Shown piece after piece: positions 28,940 through 41,266 of a stretch of 52,034 bases of DNA. Numbering within the stretch: the stretch's first letter is position 1; each line of letters starts with the position of its first letter. This DNA is from Pelomyxa schiedti (lineage: Eukaryota; Evosea; Pelobiontida; Pelomyxidae). Location of the stretch: positions 1-52,034 of the forward strand of contig JAHLWZ010000905.1 in the NCBI GenBank assembly GCA_020536535.1, read 5' to 3'. The position numbers were made by a program, and so were the translations under genes. The notes under the pieces are model-generated. The model saw only the letters and a program-made list of their open reading frames with translations. It was not told the DNA's origin and did no database searches.

Positions 28940-30232
28940 ATGTCGGCGTCTGTCGGTGGCGCCCAACAACCCCCGACCAAGCACGTTGCGTGGGCACGAG
29001 AACAATTCGTCGCGCTTGGGCTGAGCCACCACGCGCGGTGCGGGCGCCTCAGCCCCGCCCGCGTGCTGCCGCCCCCAGTCCTCGCCGACGCAATTGGCCA
29101 GCAGTGGGTCATGTCGGTAGCCAGGACTCTGGTGGTCGGCGCGCAGAGGAGGCGGCCGGTGTACTGGGGCGACGTCCGCGAGGGGGGGATGCTGCCGCCC
29201 GGGCACCACCGCTGCGGCGACGCGGGGGAGGCGGGGTCGCAGCCCGGCAGCGCGATGTATCTCGTCGGGGTGTCCTGCACACTCGGCGTGGTGCTGGTGA
29301 GGCCAAAGTTCACGAGCGAAGACGACGACGGAGACGGCGACTACGGCGGCGCCAGATGCGCCGTGCTTGGAGTTGCAGGGATTTTGGGGAGGGGGGAGGA
29401 GGAAGACTGCGTGGTGAGGGCGTGGATCGACGGCCGCGTGGACGTGTGCGACTGGGAACATTTCGACGCCTGTGGCACCGCAAGTACAGTTTTTCCTGTG
29501 GTTTATGGCCCGGCGCAAATTCCCGACGACTGGCTCTTCAGGAAAAACGGGAAGTGGGCCGTTTTGCAGAACGACTGCAAGCGCGATTTCGCAATGTGGC
29601 CTACGATGTCGGACTGGACAAAAAAGGAAACAATTGACAGTGTTGTGAAGGTTGGGTGGAGTGGTGAGCGTGCAATGTTGTGGATTGACTTGCTTGAGGG
29701 AGATGAAGCGGTGGTGTCTATGCTGCCCCATAATTCCAGCAAGGAAGAGCTGTGGCTTGTCGATTTGGGTGTGAGCTACAAAGAATCACAAATATCCGTG
29801 AAGCAAACATTCCCTGGCTATGTCAGAACTCGAACAAACCCGTTTGCTTTGCACTCAAGAAAACATGTGCTGATTGCATCCATAATGCGCTGGGTAGGAA
29901 ACCATGGCAATATCATTGAGCTAAAGAACTTAAAAACGCGGAAACTGCTGCGTAGCGGAGATTACCACGTCGAAAAGGTTGATCCAAGGCATTTCTTGGA
30001 GTGGGACACCAAGACGGAAGCATTCAGCTTGTTTTCCACTGAGAACTTTGAGAGACCTTGCAGGGTCTACATCAACCCCACAAAAAAATACTGCTGTGTA
30101 AACGGATTCCTCGTCTTTCTTGAAGATACACACTTGGACCTTGTTGACGCCGTTTCAGGCACGTGGCTTATGCGCCAGCCACTTGGGGCCCCCTCTCGTT
30201 ATGAAGCCATGGAGCTGTTGTTGTGCCACTAA
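28940..30232 (+). CDS. Orphan 430-residue protein, unknown function
   Basis: A single long exon, MSASVGGAQQPPTKHVAWAR to YEAMELLLCH. The first ~180 codons are extremely GC-rich and the last ~200 are not. The N-terminal text (AREQFVALGLSHHARCGRLS) is helical with a C/H-rich spot. The C-terminal two thirds is made of short Trp/Asp-rich strands (WLFRKNGKWAVLQND, ELWLVDLGVSYKE, LIASIMRWVGNHGNIIELKN) suggesting a beta-propeller-like fold. I do not recognise a named domain. The layout resembles a lineage-specific protein family I associate with Archamoebae, from memory and unverified. There is no signal peptide. Confidence 0.8.
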   Translation: MSASVGGAQQPPTKHVAWAREQFVALGLSHHARCGRLSPARVLPPPVLADAIGQQWVMSVARTLVVGAQRRRPVYWGDVREGGMLPPGHHRCGDAGEAGSQPGSAMYLVGVSCTLGVVLVRPKFTSEDDDGDGDYGGARCAVLGVAGILGRGEEEDCVVRAWIDGRVDVCDWEHFDACGTASTVFPVVYGPAQIPDDWLFRKNGKWAVLQNDCKRDFAMWPTMSDWTKKETIDSVVKVGWSGERAMLWIDLLEGDEAVVSMLPHNSSKEELWLVDLGVSYKESQISVKQTFPGYVRTRTNPFALHSRKHVLIASIMRWVGNHGNIIELKNLKTRKLLRSGDYHVEKVDPRHFLEWDTKTEAFSLFSTENFERPCRVYINPTKKYCCVNGFLVFLEDTHLDLVDAVSGTWLMRQPLGAPSRYEAMELLLCH

Positions 30233-30384
30233 TACCGCAACCATCCTCTTTCCCACGATGCTAGAATCACATTGACAGAGGCTAAAATAGAAAAACAAAA
30301 AACCTCCTCTATTTAAGAATGGGAAAGTTTTTCATGAGGATCAGAAGAGTAGACGTCTCCCAAATTAATGATCACCAGAGGGCC

Positions 30385-30955
30385 TCAGTATATTCTGGCA
30401 GGCCTGAGGTGTACCCAACGATGTTGAATTATTTCGTCAAGGCTTGCTCTCTTGTCAGGATCCGGCTGAAGCATGGCCCTGATGAGCTGCTGGGCATCCG
30501 TACTAAAGTGTTCTACCGGGAAATGCACGTTCGAAAGTAATCTTACTTTGAGTAGTTCAGTGGCCAGCTTTCTCACAATCATCTCTGGTAACCTGGATTG
30601 CTTAACCATAGCTTCAAGTGTAATTCCGTCGATGCTGTGAGGATATAAGTATATAAGGCTACTGTGGGAAGTTTACTCACAATGACATCACAATATAAAC
30701 ATGTGATAGAGTTACGGATAGCATCAAAAATGTTGGTATGTTATCATGGCACATGCTGCATGCTCTATAAAGTTTTCCAAATCCACCTCTTTGTAGGAAA
30801 AGAAAGGGTTAGAAAGCACCGCTTTTGAATGGGGAAAAAAACTTCAGACTGACCTAGAAAAGGCTTTACCAAAACTCAATGTAGTCCCTTCATTCTCACT
30901 GGTTATTTCAAGAGGGGTCTTGGGTTGTTCTCTGATATTGTCAAATAGCATGCCT
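30385..30955 (-). CDS. 3' exons ending in a kinase C-lobe-like segment
   Basis: The last exon reads HFSTDAQQLIRAMLQPDPDK then RASLDEIIQHRWV, the helix pair (with its Arg) that closes Ser/Thr kinase domains. Upstream exons on the same strand, joined by short introns, give SIDGITLEAMVKQSRLPE, VDLENFIEHAACAMITYQHF and MLFDNIREQPKTPLEITSEN, which are not recognisable kinase text. The active-site motifs (VAIK, HRD, DFG) were not found nearby, so this is either the 3' end of a kinase whose middle exons I missed, or a degenerate one. It may join the PP2C-like gene upstream (33.3-32.3 kb). Confidence 0.4.
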
Positions 30956-32280
30956 TCACATACTGAGAAGCCTATAAAAAACAGGAAGCGCACAAACATA
31001 AATCTCCCATCTCCCTGTGCCCCTCCATATCTCCCACTGTATTGTGTAATTGGAGGATGATACTATCTGATTGACGTGGCAGCTCTGTGGAAAATTCACT
31101 ACCAGTGCTGGAACACAAAGCCCTGGATCGAGTACAGTAATTCTGTGGTGTGCAATGGAACAGGTAACCTCTTGCTGCCCTTGCAACCTGAATGTTACGG
31201 GGTGGCCTTGTATCCTTCACATTTTCTGGGCCCTTCCAATGTTCTGCAATGGAAACTGGACTTTGCCCCCAACTACGGATATCCCACAACGTGTAATGCT
31301 GCTATGATGAAATACAAATTTGGAACTGGTCGCCGGGTGTCTGATCCCCTGATCTGACTTTGTCTTTGATTGCAGGTTCGCATCTTCTAGTTTTGTGTAC
31401 GCCGGCGGCTACGGCCCCAACAGAGTCATTTGGCTTGATTTCAGTATCAATGCACGGTTTCAACTTCGCAGGGGCAGATTTCAGCTCAAACTTTGTTTTG
31501 AATAAGAAAAGAGAAGGAGAAGAGAGGATAACCTACCTTCTCCATAATATCCCTAAGGCCTCCTTTCCTGATTGCAGCGTGCAGTCCTTCCAGAGTTTCT
31601 TGCCCAAGAATATCAAAAAGAGTTTTTGTATCCACTCTTAACAAGAAATTCTGGGAGAAAGTGAGGAGGCAAAGGGTGCAGGAAGCCAAGTGATTGTTGT
31701 GTTGGTTTGAGGGTTGGTTTTGTTTTTATTGTTGTGTATTTTTGTGAACAAGTTGTTTGGTCTGTTGGAATAATCACTTACGAGATGTATATATTTCCCT
31801 TGTGGTCTCTCCTCTGATTTATTATTATCAGGTTGACGGGTGTTACTCCGTTCCATGGATTGAGTGATTCTGCGGTTCTCGATATGTTCGGTAATTGCTC
31901 CTAATTCAAGGGTGCACCTGCTGACATTGGCCATCTTCATCTTTTTTTTTTTCTTTTCCCCAGGTCGAAATGAGATACGATTTCAACCTGCTCCCCACTC
32001 TGAGCACACACTGGCCCAAGTGAATTCTACTGAGCAATTTGAATTCAATAAACCGGAAGGAAACTCCTATTTCCATATTTTTCTTTTGCTGGGTGGGTTT
32101 CCTCAAGTCGGAGTGGTTTCCACGCCACTCCATTTATTTGGGTCTTCTCTGGAAGTTAAGGATAAACAGATTCCTTCCAGGTGTAGCCCATGGAGCACTT
32201 CTCCTGCCATTGAGAGAGATTGTTTGATGTTGTCCGAAGAGAAAGGAAATGAGAGCCAGTATTGTGCAGTGATGTGAATT
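30956..32280. other. Unresolved region, probably exons of the minus-strand gene
   Basis: Both strands have open segments: plus 31076-31330 (NSVVCNGTGNLLLPLQPECY) and minus 31486-31690 (DTKTLFDILGQETLEGLHAA). The minus segments lie between PP2C-like and kinase-like exons and are the better candidates. I cannot assemble a continuous frame by eye. Confidence 0.3.
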
Positions 32281-33294
32281 CCAGGTAGCGGCTTCGCTTC
32301 TTCAAAGTGAAATCAATTGTATGTTGCTCGATATATGTCTTGTATTTGTCTCCAGTGTACTCAGCTTCAGCCTCGGCGAATGCATCCAATAGAATTTTTT
32401 TCACCAATTCCTCCCATTCATGGGCTTGTTGCTTAATCTGGGACTCCCAACGTGCTCCTTCCATCTTCTTAGTAGATCCACAGTGAAGGGTATGTCAAAA
32501 AAAAAAGCCATACCTTCCTCTGTGCAAGTTGTGGTGGTTCCCGGCTGGATGTGGTACCTTATTGGAAATGGCATTGTCGAACGAAGCTTGATCATAATGG
32601 TTTTTTACGAGTTGGTACATTGCATCACGAAGATAGCTTTTTGTTTTGTGTTAGAAAAGAGAAGGGCAGGGGAATAAAAAATTATTTACTAGTGTGTACC
32701 GAGAACATCGCTTTCCATGACCGTCAAAGATGGCGTTGAACACCATCATGCTTGGAGACCCTTCCTCCCCAATGGCTTCTCCACACACCAGGGTGTCCTC
32801 CTGAAGAGCCTTACTGAATCTGTCTGCACAAGCAGAACAGCCACCTGATAGAACATGAGATTTCCCGCCGTGCATGGCATATCTTGGGCTGTAATGTAAT
32901 TCTGGTGAACGATCTTCAGGCTGAGGCTCCAATGCACAAGTTGATCGAGGTGGGGAAAAGGGAAAAGGTGATCTTGGCTCCTTGTTGACACTGTCACAGA
33001 AACATGATGGGAACCGCGCAGGATCTATGTCTTCATTTTCATCTGGCGTCGGGACCCTCTCCACATCGCTACCCCTTTCAGCTGAATCGGCCCCCTTCAG
33101 TGCCACACCTCCCTCCTCAGCCTCCTCATTGGAAGCGGTTCTGGCTGGGGGAAAACGTCATTGTGGGTTGGACTTGGTCTGCCGACTTCGGGGCGTCTGG
33201 TGCGGTCGTCGTAGTGGTAGTCGTGGGAGGCTGAGGGGAGCTTGTGGGATCTCGGTCTCTTCTCCGGTTGCTGTGGATGACTGCTTGGGTCCAT
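32281..33294 (-). CDS. PP2C-like phosphatase N-terminal part
   Basis: Minus-strand exons read GGCSACADRFSKALQEDTLV, then VFNAIFDGHG, spliced to KRCSRYLRDAMYQLVKNHYD and SFDNAISNK, and spliced again to KMEGARWESQIKQQAHEWEE and LLDAFAEAEAEYTGDKY. The E-D pair and D-G-H-G are the first two metal-binding motifs of PP2C phosphatases; the usual second Gly (DGHGG) is Lys here. The later GDS and DGLWD motifs were not located, so the phosphatase domain is unfinished or degenerate in my reading. A Pro/Glu-rich leader (MDPSSHPQQPEKRPRS) precedes it with an uncertain first intron. Confidence 0.5.
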
Positions 33295-33460
33295 CGTCTC
33301 AGAAGGTTTTTTGAAAACTTTCTACTTTTTTTGGATCAACTTTTCTTCAGAGGACTAGGGTTGGGGTACCTCGATTATGGGAGGAGCACGGAGGCTAACG
33401 CTTCATTCCAACAAACAATACACTTCACATCAATTTTTTTTTTCTTGTTGTTTGGGTGAA

Positions 33461-36400
33461 TTAGGAACGGGACGAGGCTCTGGTGGAAAGCCACTTTAGC
33501 AAATTTGCCACACCTTTCATTTTTTTATCCTTTATGAACAGTGAAGTATCTCGGATTCTTTTGAGATTCAAAGTTAACCAAAATGATTGCTCCATGGGAT
33601 ATAAACCTGGACAAAACAGAGGAAAGTTTTCCATAGTCTGTGAGAAGGAAGTAGCGGCTTTCTCTCACCTTCGTATCCATGAACTGTTTTGTGGTGAGAA
33701 CTGAATAATAAAAGTGTATTTTACCTCTTCCACGTTTGGGGAGAGTATCAAGTCTAACATCTGAAGTTATGGTTAGACTACTACAGGTCTGTTGCTACAG
33801 TTCAAACGGAATTTTACCTGGCGGAGCTCAGCGAAGAATTTTGTACGGTCTGGGGCCACCCATCCCTGTGGTGGATGTAATGGGAAATCACAGACCATCT
33901 GTTCGACATGAATCACATCCACACTAAAGGCCTGAATTGATGGAAATGTATACTTCCCGATAGTTTTATTACAAAGCATATCCTGTGTCTTTTGTTAAAA
34001 GACTTTCCACTCAAAGGGGCTTTTCCACACCATCATTTTATTTGCAATTGCCTTGAAAAGTCTATTCAGAACATCAATAACGAGAAGTGGTGGGAGATCC
34101 TTAATCGCAGTATTTACGGATAGCATGCACATGTGAAGGTCTGCAGTTTTATGAAGTTGTAAGATTCTTACAAATCAGTTGGGATGTTACTATTCACAAA
34201 AGGATGGGGTTCAGATTTCGTTAAAGAAGCTAAAGTCCTTTGGTGTGAAGTTTAAAAATCAAAGTATGTGTGGAGGGTATTACCAATTGTAATCCGGGGC
34301 AAAGGATACAAAGAGATTACTAACGGTATTTTCATTTATATCCGACATCCGAATGATACACTCGGTTGCCGTTTTCTTTAATAATTGGTTTTCATCTACT
34401 GTCGGTATCCAGCCCATCTCACTGAAGGGGGAGGAGAAAGTGTCAAATGAGAGAAGGGGGGAACAGTGGTAGGGCTACCTTTTATCACCAAACATATTCC
34501 CAACAAGTGGGCCACAATTCTTGAGGTACTGGATATCGATTGTGAGCTGCACTGCTCCCGGCAGGTTGTTCTCCCGGACCAGTGAGCTCATGAATAATTG
34601 TATTTGCAGACAGCATGATTCAATTGCTTTATCAACAGCCTTAAGTGGTTGATGAGGTAATGAGAACGGTTTAATGGTATACATGAGCAAGGAGATTATC
34701 CATTTCAGATAAATTCTGAGAGTACTTGAAACAGTCATCAAGGAAACTCTTCATCAGGTTGAAGAAGTTCATGACCAGATTGGAATAGGGGGCTTGGGTA
34801 TTTGGCCTAAATCCACGTTAAAACCAATTTTCGGAAAATGAGAAGCAAAAAACTTGAATTCTGTATCTAGCTCCGTGAGCATCTCGAGCTCCCAGAGTGA
34901 AGGACTTGCTGGATATGTAAATCGTTTCCAGGTTTCTGTAGACAGAAGCTGAATGGAAGTTTGTGAGGAAAAAAAGAATTAAAATGAAGGCACTTTATAA
35001 AACTGAGTTCCACATTCATCGCATAGTAGATCACAGTACGAAGTTGCTATTTTCTCCAGGAATTCAAAAATTTGTCCCATATCATACCCATAGGCCCGCA
35101 TGGTGAAGGAAAAGAGAATTACCATATCTTTCACCTAGAAAACGACACAACAAAGTAAAAAGTGCAGCCAGAGCAATCATTCAAAATTGTGAAACCTCCA
35201 TAAAAACTTGACTTGACTGGCTGGATGAAACGAGCTCGTAAAGGGCAACTTTAATTTGTGCAAGGCTTAGTCGCCAGTCTTGCTCTATCTGAGACAATAT
35301 ATTAATATGACATGGAACCTGGGAGTACATACCATCACCGGTGATAAAAGATTTGTTGTCGTGTGAACAATGGCTTGATCTACAATAAAGTAGCCCGCAA
35401 TTGTGTGTAAGTACTGTTTTCGGGCTTCCAGATCACTGAGAGGTTTTGTGACCTTGTTTTGGGGCAGTCTTTAACTCAACAATGTATGAAGACTTACAGT
35501 AAACAGTTTCTCATGATGTGCCTATAGCACGACAGGATAAGAACACTCCAAAAAAGGAAATACATGTGCACCTTTCTGTTCTGCAAGAATTCTGCTACGA
35601 AGTCTTGCAGGCAATTCATATTCGTATATACATACAAACACTGGTAGAGTGGTGCAAAGTCTAACTTGACAGCATCAAATACACCCTCTGATGAAGTTGA
35701 AACTGTGCCAAGAAGAGTAATTAGTACCTTGAGGATTGGATTTTCCTTGTGTTCCAGGATCATTCATGAATGGATTAGCTGGTCTAGGTTTGGCTTCATG
35801 GCTTGAATGGCCAAGGGGTGAAGGTCCACCCCCACCACCTGTTGCAGTCAAAACTGCATGGGATTTTCTTCGTGTGCTGACACCCAACCGTGCAGATGAT
35901 GAACTCATTCCAGAGTTTCGGAGCAGTTCACCACAGCCATCTTGTATTGGGGCGCAATCAAGTGCTCCTTGTAATTGGTCCCTGAGGGGAATTAATAATG
36001 ATCACGTTCTAAAGTTCAAACCGGAAGAGTGCTGCCTCCTGTTGTTGTCTTTTGAGCAATTCTGTTTGTTTGTGTAGCATTGCAGACTTTTGCCCAATTG
36101 CAAAAGATCCTATTTGGTAGGAATGATTCCATATGCTTGTGGTAGCAAATAATGAGAGATCACAATAAATCAATAAGAAAAGCTACTTGGTGAGCCATAC
36201 ACGGTATTCTGAGAGCAGAGAAGATTTTATTTGGGCTTCAATGGCGGGAATTTGTGTTCGCTCTGAACGATAAAACTTATTAGCTTAAAAAGGTGTAAGG
36301 AATGACAGACCAAACTCTTGTGCGAATGTATACTTAGACAATTGTGGAAGGAAGACAGTCTTTATACGTTCCAAAACCTTGAAACATTTTTCTCGATTAA

Positions 36401-37100
36401 TGAAAAATCAAAATCAAATTGTACCTTCTGGGCTCTGTAGAAGTTCTTATCTTCAATGTGTTTATTAAGGCTTTGTATAAGTGTAACCATTTGTAAACAC
36501 TGAAGGATGTCAGGTGGATTGGTTGGGATGACCTTCTCACCTGTTGCATAATTTCCCGAGTTTCAGCCATATTTAATTGCATACGACGCGCATTGAGAAG
36601 CTGTTCTGACTACATGTATTTGAATTGTAAAGAGAAAATACATGTTGCAAGAATATACAGATGACAAAATGGTCTTCCCCTCCTGCTGAAGTGTTGTATT
36701 GAACTCACTCATTCCAGCCTTGAGCACAACTAACTCCTTCTGCACTTGAAGAAGAGCCTCCACACTTTTTATGAAGTCCTTTGCAAGTGTTGGCAAATGT
36801 CCATAACATAAATAGAAACAAGCCAAGGTAGGCAGTAGTAGTAACAGAAATGCCACGAGGAAGGAACAAACCTGATAATGGAACCCGCACTGATCTTGAA
36901 TCTCAGCATACTTTGCAGACACAACCTTCTTCAAGTTTGCGATTGCCGAGTTCTCTTTGTGCTCTGCAGTTGTGCTTTAATGAGTAGTTTGTTTTTTCAA
37001 GCAAAAACGCTTGACAAGGCAGGGGAATTAAAGTGCCTTGTATGATGGGCCTCAAAGGGTGCGCTAAGTTCTCCGCCTCCAATATCGGCCCAACGTCCAT
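33461..37100 (-). CDS. SEC15: Exocyst complex subunit Sec15-like
   Basis: The first exons give MDVGPILEAENLAHPLRPII and NLKKVVSAKYAEIQDQCGFH (Sec15 has a matching N-C-Y/F-H-Y segment), then DFIKSVEALLQVQKELVVLK, MSEFNTTLQQEGKTI, and then SEQLLNARRMQLNMAETREI. This ordered set is characteristic of the Sec15 N-terminal coiled region. Downstream are many small helical exons: SIESCCLQIQLFMSSL, FSVDVIHVEQMVCDF and FFAELRQ, the latter near the expected helical C-terminus. The last exon ends KKMKGVANLLKWLSTR. Sec15 links secretory vesicles (via Rab GTPases) to the exocyst at the plasma membrane. About 15 exons; borders approximate. Confidence 0.7.
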
Positions 37101-37328
37101 TCTTGAAAGAAATCAAATGAGATTTTTCGTCATTGATTGATGAGGCTCCAATTCCTCAGGTTTTGGACACCTCTCTCGTTCAGCAAACAAATGCACAACA
37201 AAATGGGCTGAGATTAGGGCCCAACATCATTCCTGCTGCCAAGCCCTTGCCACACACATGAGTGATTCCCTGGAAAAGCCACTCGAATTTCATCGGGATG
37301 TAATTCAGATGCATATCTCATCATCACC

Positions 37329-39212
37329 ATGTCCCTCCAACCGAAAGAAGAAAAAAATTCAGCAAAACAGCAAAGAAAACAAAACCAAGTCACACCACAG
37401 GCCGGAAACCAACCATGGACTTCCTCACAAGAGAGCACAAAGAACTCCTCAGACTTCAAACAGCGCCTTCTTGTACAACTCCCCTTACCCACCCTTCGCG
37501 CCCTAATTCCTCGCGGCCGCTAACCCCATCCCCGTTTCATTGTTGCCGCCCAACGTGCAGGTGTGCCGCAAAGACCCCTCGGTGCTGCACAACCCCGAGA
37601 TTGCGTTCTTCAAGGACTACCTCGAGTCGCTCGGCGCTCGCGTCCCGCCGGCGCCCGAGGCGCCCCCCAAGGCCAAGACCGCGGCGTCGCCCCACCGCGA
37701 GGACGTGCCCATGCCGGAGCCAACCGCGGCGCCCAAGAGAACCGCGGAGCCTGCTCCCCCTCCTGCTGAGCCTGAGGAGAAATTCGAGGAGGAAGAAGGT
37801 GTATTTCAATTCATTTCCAATGTTTTCTAACTTCACAATTTAATTTAATTTAATTTAATTCAATACAATTCAATTGAATCCAAAGAATCTATGTTCTGTT
37901 CTGTGGTGCTGTGCATTGGAGTGCGATTAAATTTATAATAATTGTTTTTCCTCTTTGTTTGTGCTTTGTGCTCTAATTGTGTTTTATTTACTGTTTGGGT
38001 GTGTACTTTACTTAACCACTCCTTTTTACAGACACAGAATTGATACCAGAGGATAATGACCCTGATCTCCCTATTCCAGACGAGAATGCTGAAGTGTGTC
38101 GATGTAGAATTGTTTTCCTCCTAACAATGAAAAGGTGTCTGAGGATCAAATGGCTCAAGCAAACGACATTAAGATGCAAGCCATGGATGCACAGAATATG
38201 GGAGACGATGAGCGTATGCACCACTTGTTCTCATACCCTCAAGTCTAAACAATACAGGTGCCGTCCAACTTTTCACTGAGGCACTCAAGTGCAATCCGCG
38301 CTCCAGCATTCTGTACGCATGCCGCGCCAACTGCCTCATGAGAATGAAGAAGCCTCGTGCTGCTATTCGAGACTGTGATGTTGCTATCAAAATAAATCCG
38401 GATGGTGGCAAGGCCTACAAAGTCCGTGGAAAAGCACACAGGCATCTGGGGCACTATGAGAAGGCCAGAAGTGATCTTCAAACAGGCAACAAATTGGATT
38501 GGGATGAAAATGCCTACCAACTGCAGAAGTGGGTCGAGACTCGCTTGAAGGCTCGTGAAGATTTTGACAGGAAAATCAAAGAAAAGCAACGCGCGAAGAT
38601 GGAGCAGGAGAGAGCAGAAAAACAAAAAGCTGAACGACAAAAAGCTGAGCAAGCTGAGCAAGCCAGACAAAGAGGTTAACCTCCAATCTCGGTAGGTCTT
38701 TAAACTCAACTCTTCCAGAAATGCCTAAGGGAGGAATGCCCGGTATGGGAGGAATGGGAGGAATGCCCGGTATGGGTGGGATGCCTGGAATGGGAGGAAT
38801 GCCAGGGATGGGCGGAATGGGTGGAATGCCTGGTATGGGAGGAATGGGAGGGATGCCCGATTTTGGAGGAATGGGTGGAATGCCCGGTATGGGAGGGATG
38901 CCCGGTATGGGTGGAATGCCTGGAATGGGAGGGATGCCCGGAATGGGTGGGATGCCCGGTATGGGTGGAATGGGAGGATTTGATCCAGCAACTATTCAGA
39001 AGATTCTTGCCGATCCAGAGCTTGCCGCTGCAATGAAGGATCCGGCACTTATGGCCAAGCTTACTTCCGTTATGTCAGGTTTGTTTTGCTCTATCGAATG
39101 CAAGTTTTCAACTCACCACCTCATTCCAGACCCAAACAAAATGGCTGAGTATGCCAATGACCCGAAGATAAAAAGTTTCATGGCTCGCCTCCAGAGTGTA
39201 ATGAAGCACTGA
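37329..39212 (+). CDS. ST13: Hsc70-interacting protein Hip (ST13)
   Basis: Co-chaperone that holds Hsp70 in the ADP state. After a first exon ending SSDFKQRLL, splicing gives VCRKDPSVLHNPEIAFFKDY and LESLGARVPPAP, the Hip N-terminal dimerisation segment. Next are an acidic exon, then TPR repeats (AVQLFTEALKCNPRSSILYA, IRDCDVAIKINPDGGKAYKV, YEKARSDLQTGNKLDWDENA), a charged helix (KIKEKQRAKMEQERAEK), then a long GGMPGMGG tract (38721-38970), and a C-terminal STI1/DP domain (PATIQKILADPELAAAMKD, DPKIKSFMARLQSVMKH). All family parts are present in order. The Met used as the start is the first in frame and remains uncertain. Shares a 228-base divergent interval with Sec15. Confidence 0.9.
37835..37880. 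repeat. Simple AATTT/AATTC tract in a Hip intron
   Basis: AATTTAATTTAATTTAATTC and a following CAATTCAATTGAATCC run lie in a ~230-base intron, the longest intron of that gene. Likely replication slippage. Confidence 0.7.
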
Positions 39213-39244
39213 GGGTTGATTATTTTCCTTGTGTGTTGGGAATC

Positions 39245-39250
39245 AATAAA
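39245..39250 (+). terminator. Poly(A) signal AATAAA of the Hip gene
   Basis: Located 33 bases past the Hip TGA and 58 bases before the stop of the opposing RhoGEF gene. Confidence 0.65.
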
Positions 39251-39307
39251 GAAAACGAGTTTTTTTTAACACAACAATACTTTCTCTTTCGGAAGTAAGT
39301 TTTCTTT

Positions 39308-41099
39308 TTACAAAGTTCGTCTCTTCTCCTTGAAAGAAGTCATTCTCTCCAAGAAGTTGTCATATTCAGCCTTCAGTGCGCAGAAGCAGGGACTATCTGC
39401 CGCAAGTTGATCTGTTGTGTTGCTTGTGTAGATGTTAATGTGCTCTACGGCCTCGTCATTAAGATCAACGCAGACCGATAAGGCTAGTTATTGTTAGCAA
39501 TTTGGGTAGTTGGAGGTGGACGTACTGTTTGATTCGGTGGTGATGCTTATAACTGATTGAAAGTATGCTAAGGCCGTAACTTTGTAATGGTCTCTGTGGA
39601 TTTCTGTTAGAAACAAAGTTGGAGGTGAATAGTGCCAGGTACCCAAAATTTTTTGCTATCAAAAAACAATCCGTGAATATAAATAAAGTTCTTGAGGCAA
39701 GAGCGTTGTGTGTATCAATCTGAAATACTTCCCCTTCCCAAACATATTGTCGACTTGGCTCGTTGACAAGTTGTTTCTGTTGTTAGGGTAAAGAAATCTG
39801 TAACAAAATAGGAATAGCTTACAGTAAGGGACCCAGTAAATTGAAGCTGTAATTTGTACAGTTTTTCTAAGTTTTCTGCATGCTGCTTTCTTGTATTTAA
39901 ATGCTGGGCTACAGTTTCCACCTGGAGATTGGGGAAAAAGGGTAGTACACATTCGCAGTGCCCGAAAAAACTGAATAGGACACGAAAGGCGGAATGACAA
40001 AAACACAACCAACTCAATGCATACCACACAAGGCAACCTTGTGGAGTGCTTCTACTAGTTTTGCCAGGTCTTTGTCAGTAGGGGGTGTCAATTTCAAAAG
40101 CTCCTGAAATCTTTTCAGCGGGAATTTCTGAGGGTTGAGTAGAATACCTTAAGAAGAAGAACGTATCTCTTGCAGGAACAGTGAAAATAAAGATTGAAGA
40201 AAACTACATACTGGAATTCGCTGAATGGGCATAATTAACAAAGAGGCAATGTGTACATTTGACTCTGGTTTACTCATCTTGGCCCTTTCAAATGCCTCCT
40301 AGAACGTATGCCTGGTTAGCGAAAAAAGGAGGAAAAGGAACGCACCTGCATGAAGGCAATAAACTGTTCATTTGATTTTTCTTGCTCGCGCAGTGCGGCA
40401 AGTGCTGTTGGGTAATTATTCACATATGTAATATACGACTTGAAAAAGTCGGCCTAATAGGAGCCTCACTGATTATGGAACATGTAATTCAGGATACCAA
40501 TTTTAGGAAAATCCCACACAGTGTAGATGTCTCGCGACCACTCGAATCCCATTGATTAAGATTCTCTAAAAGAACTTTGTGGTATGCCAGGATTATGCAC
40601 GCATTCCCAAAGATGGTATTAATTGATGCCTAAAGGACGAATGAAAAGGGGCACATATTACTCAAGTGTATCAGGTTTGCGGACCTGTGTTATTAAGGTT
40701 GTGTCAGGGTCCTGTGCTAGTGCTGTAAGCGGCTCAAAGTAAAACTGTGGAATTAGCTCAAGAGAAGACAACAGACACTTCTAACCTCATTCAGTACACT
40801 GAGGTACTCAACATATTTGTGCTCACTCACTAAAAGTTCGTCTAGAACATGTTCTCTTTGAGCTGCATGGTGTAAGATACATTTACCAAGGCGTTCCTAC
40901 CATCCTGGTGTTTCCCAGATTGGGGCGAATCTGAAAATAGTTTGGTGGATTCGTGTTCAGGTGACCCGTCATTCGCTTTTTTCTGCTCTACAGCACTTTC
41001 AAGAAAGCAACTAGGTTCACTTGCAGCACTTTCTTCACCATTGCTTTTGGTAAGACGTATTATACTGTTGCAGGAAGAACTAGCTGACACGCCTTTCAA
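39308..41099 (-). CDS. Rho guanine nucleotide exchange factor (DH-PH)
   Basis: The DH domain is spread over short exons: EHVLDELLVSEHKYVEYLSV (CR1), INTIFGNACIILAYHKVLLE, ADFFKSYITYVNNYPTALAA, NEQFIAFMQEAFERAKMSKP, and HIASLLIMPIQRIPRYVLLL (CR3, with the classic P-x-Q-R-x-P-R-Y-x-L-L). The helix ELLKLTPPTDKDLAKLVEAL follows. Then a PH domain: GKGKYFRLIHTTLLPQELYL, KFWVPGTIHLQLCF, HYKVTALAYFQSVISITTES. It ends NFLERMTSFKEKRRTL. DH-PH proteins load GTP on Rho-family GTPases to control actin. The ~85-residue Ser/Glu-rich leader (MKGVSASSSCNS) and its join to the DH domain are uncertain. Tail-to-tail with Hip. Confidence 0.85.
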
Positions 41100-41266
41100 G
41101 AATCATTAAAATATTAACGAATGAGAAAGCGTACTTGATGCTCTCACAGGAGGGCAGCGGACATCAAACAGGCCCTCTAGGTAAGTGAATACCTGCAGCC
41201 TCTAAGCAGGGAGGGCTTAAAAGAAGGAAAGAACTAACTTTGTGAATAGGCTCTAATAGCCGGTTT

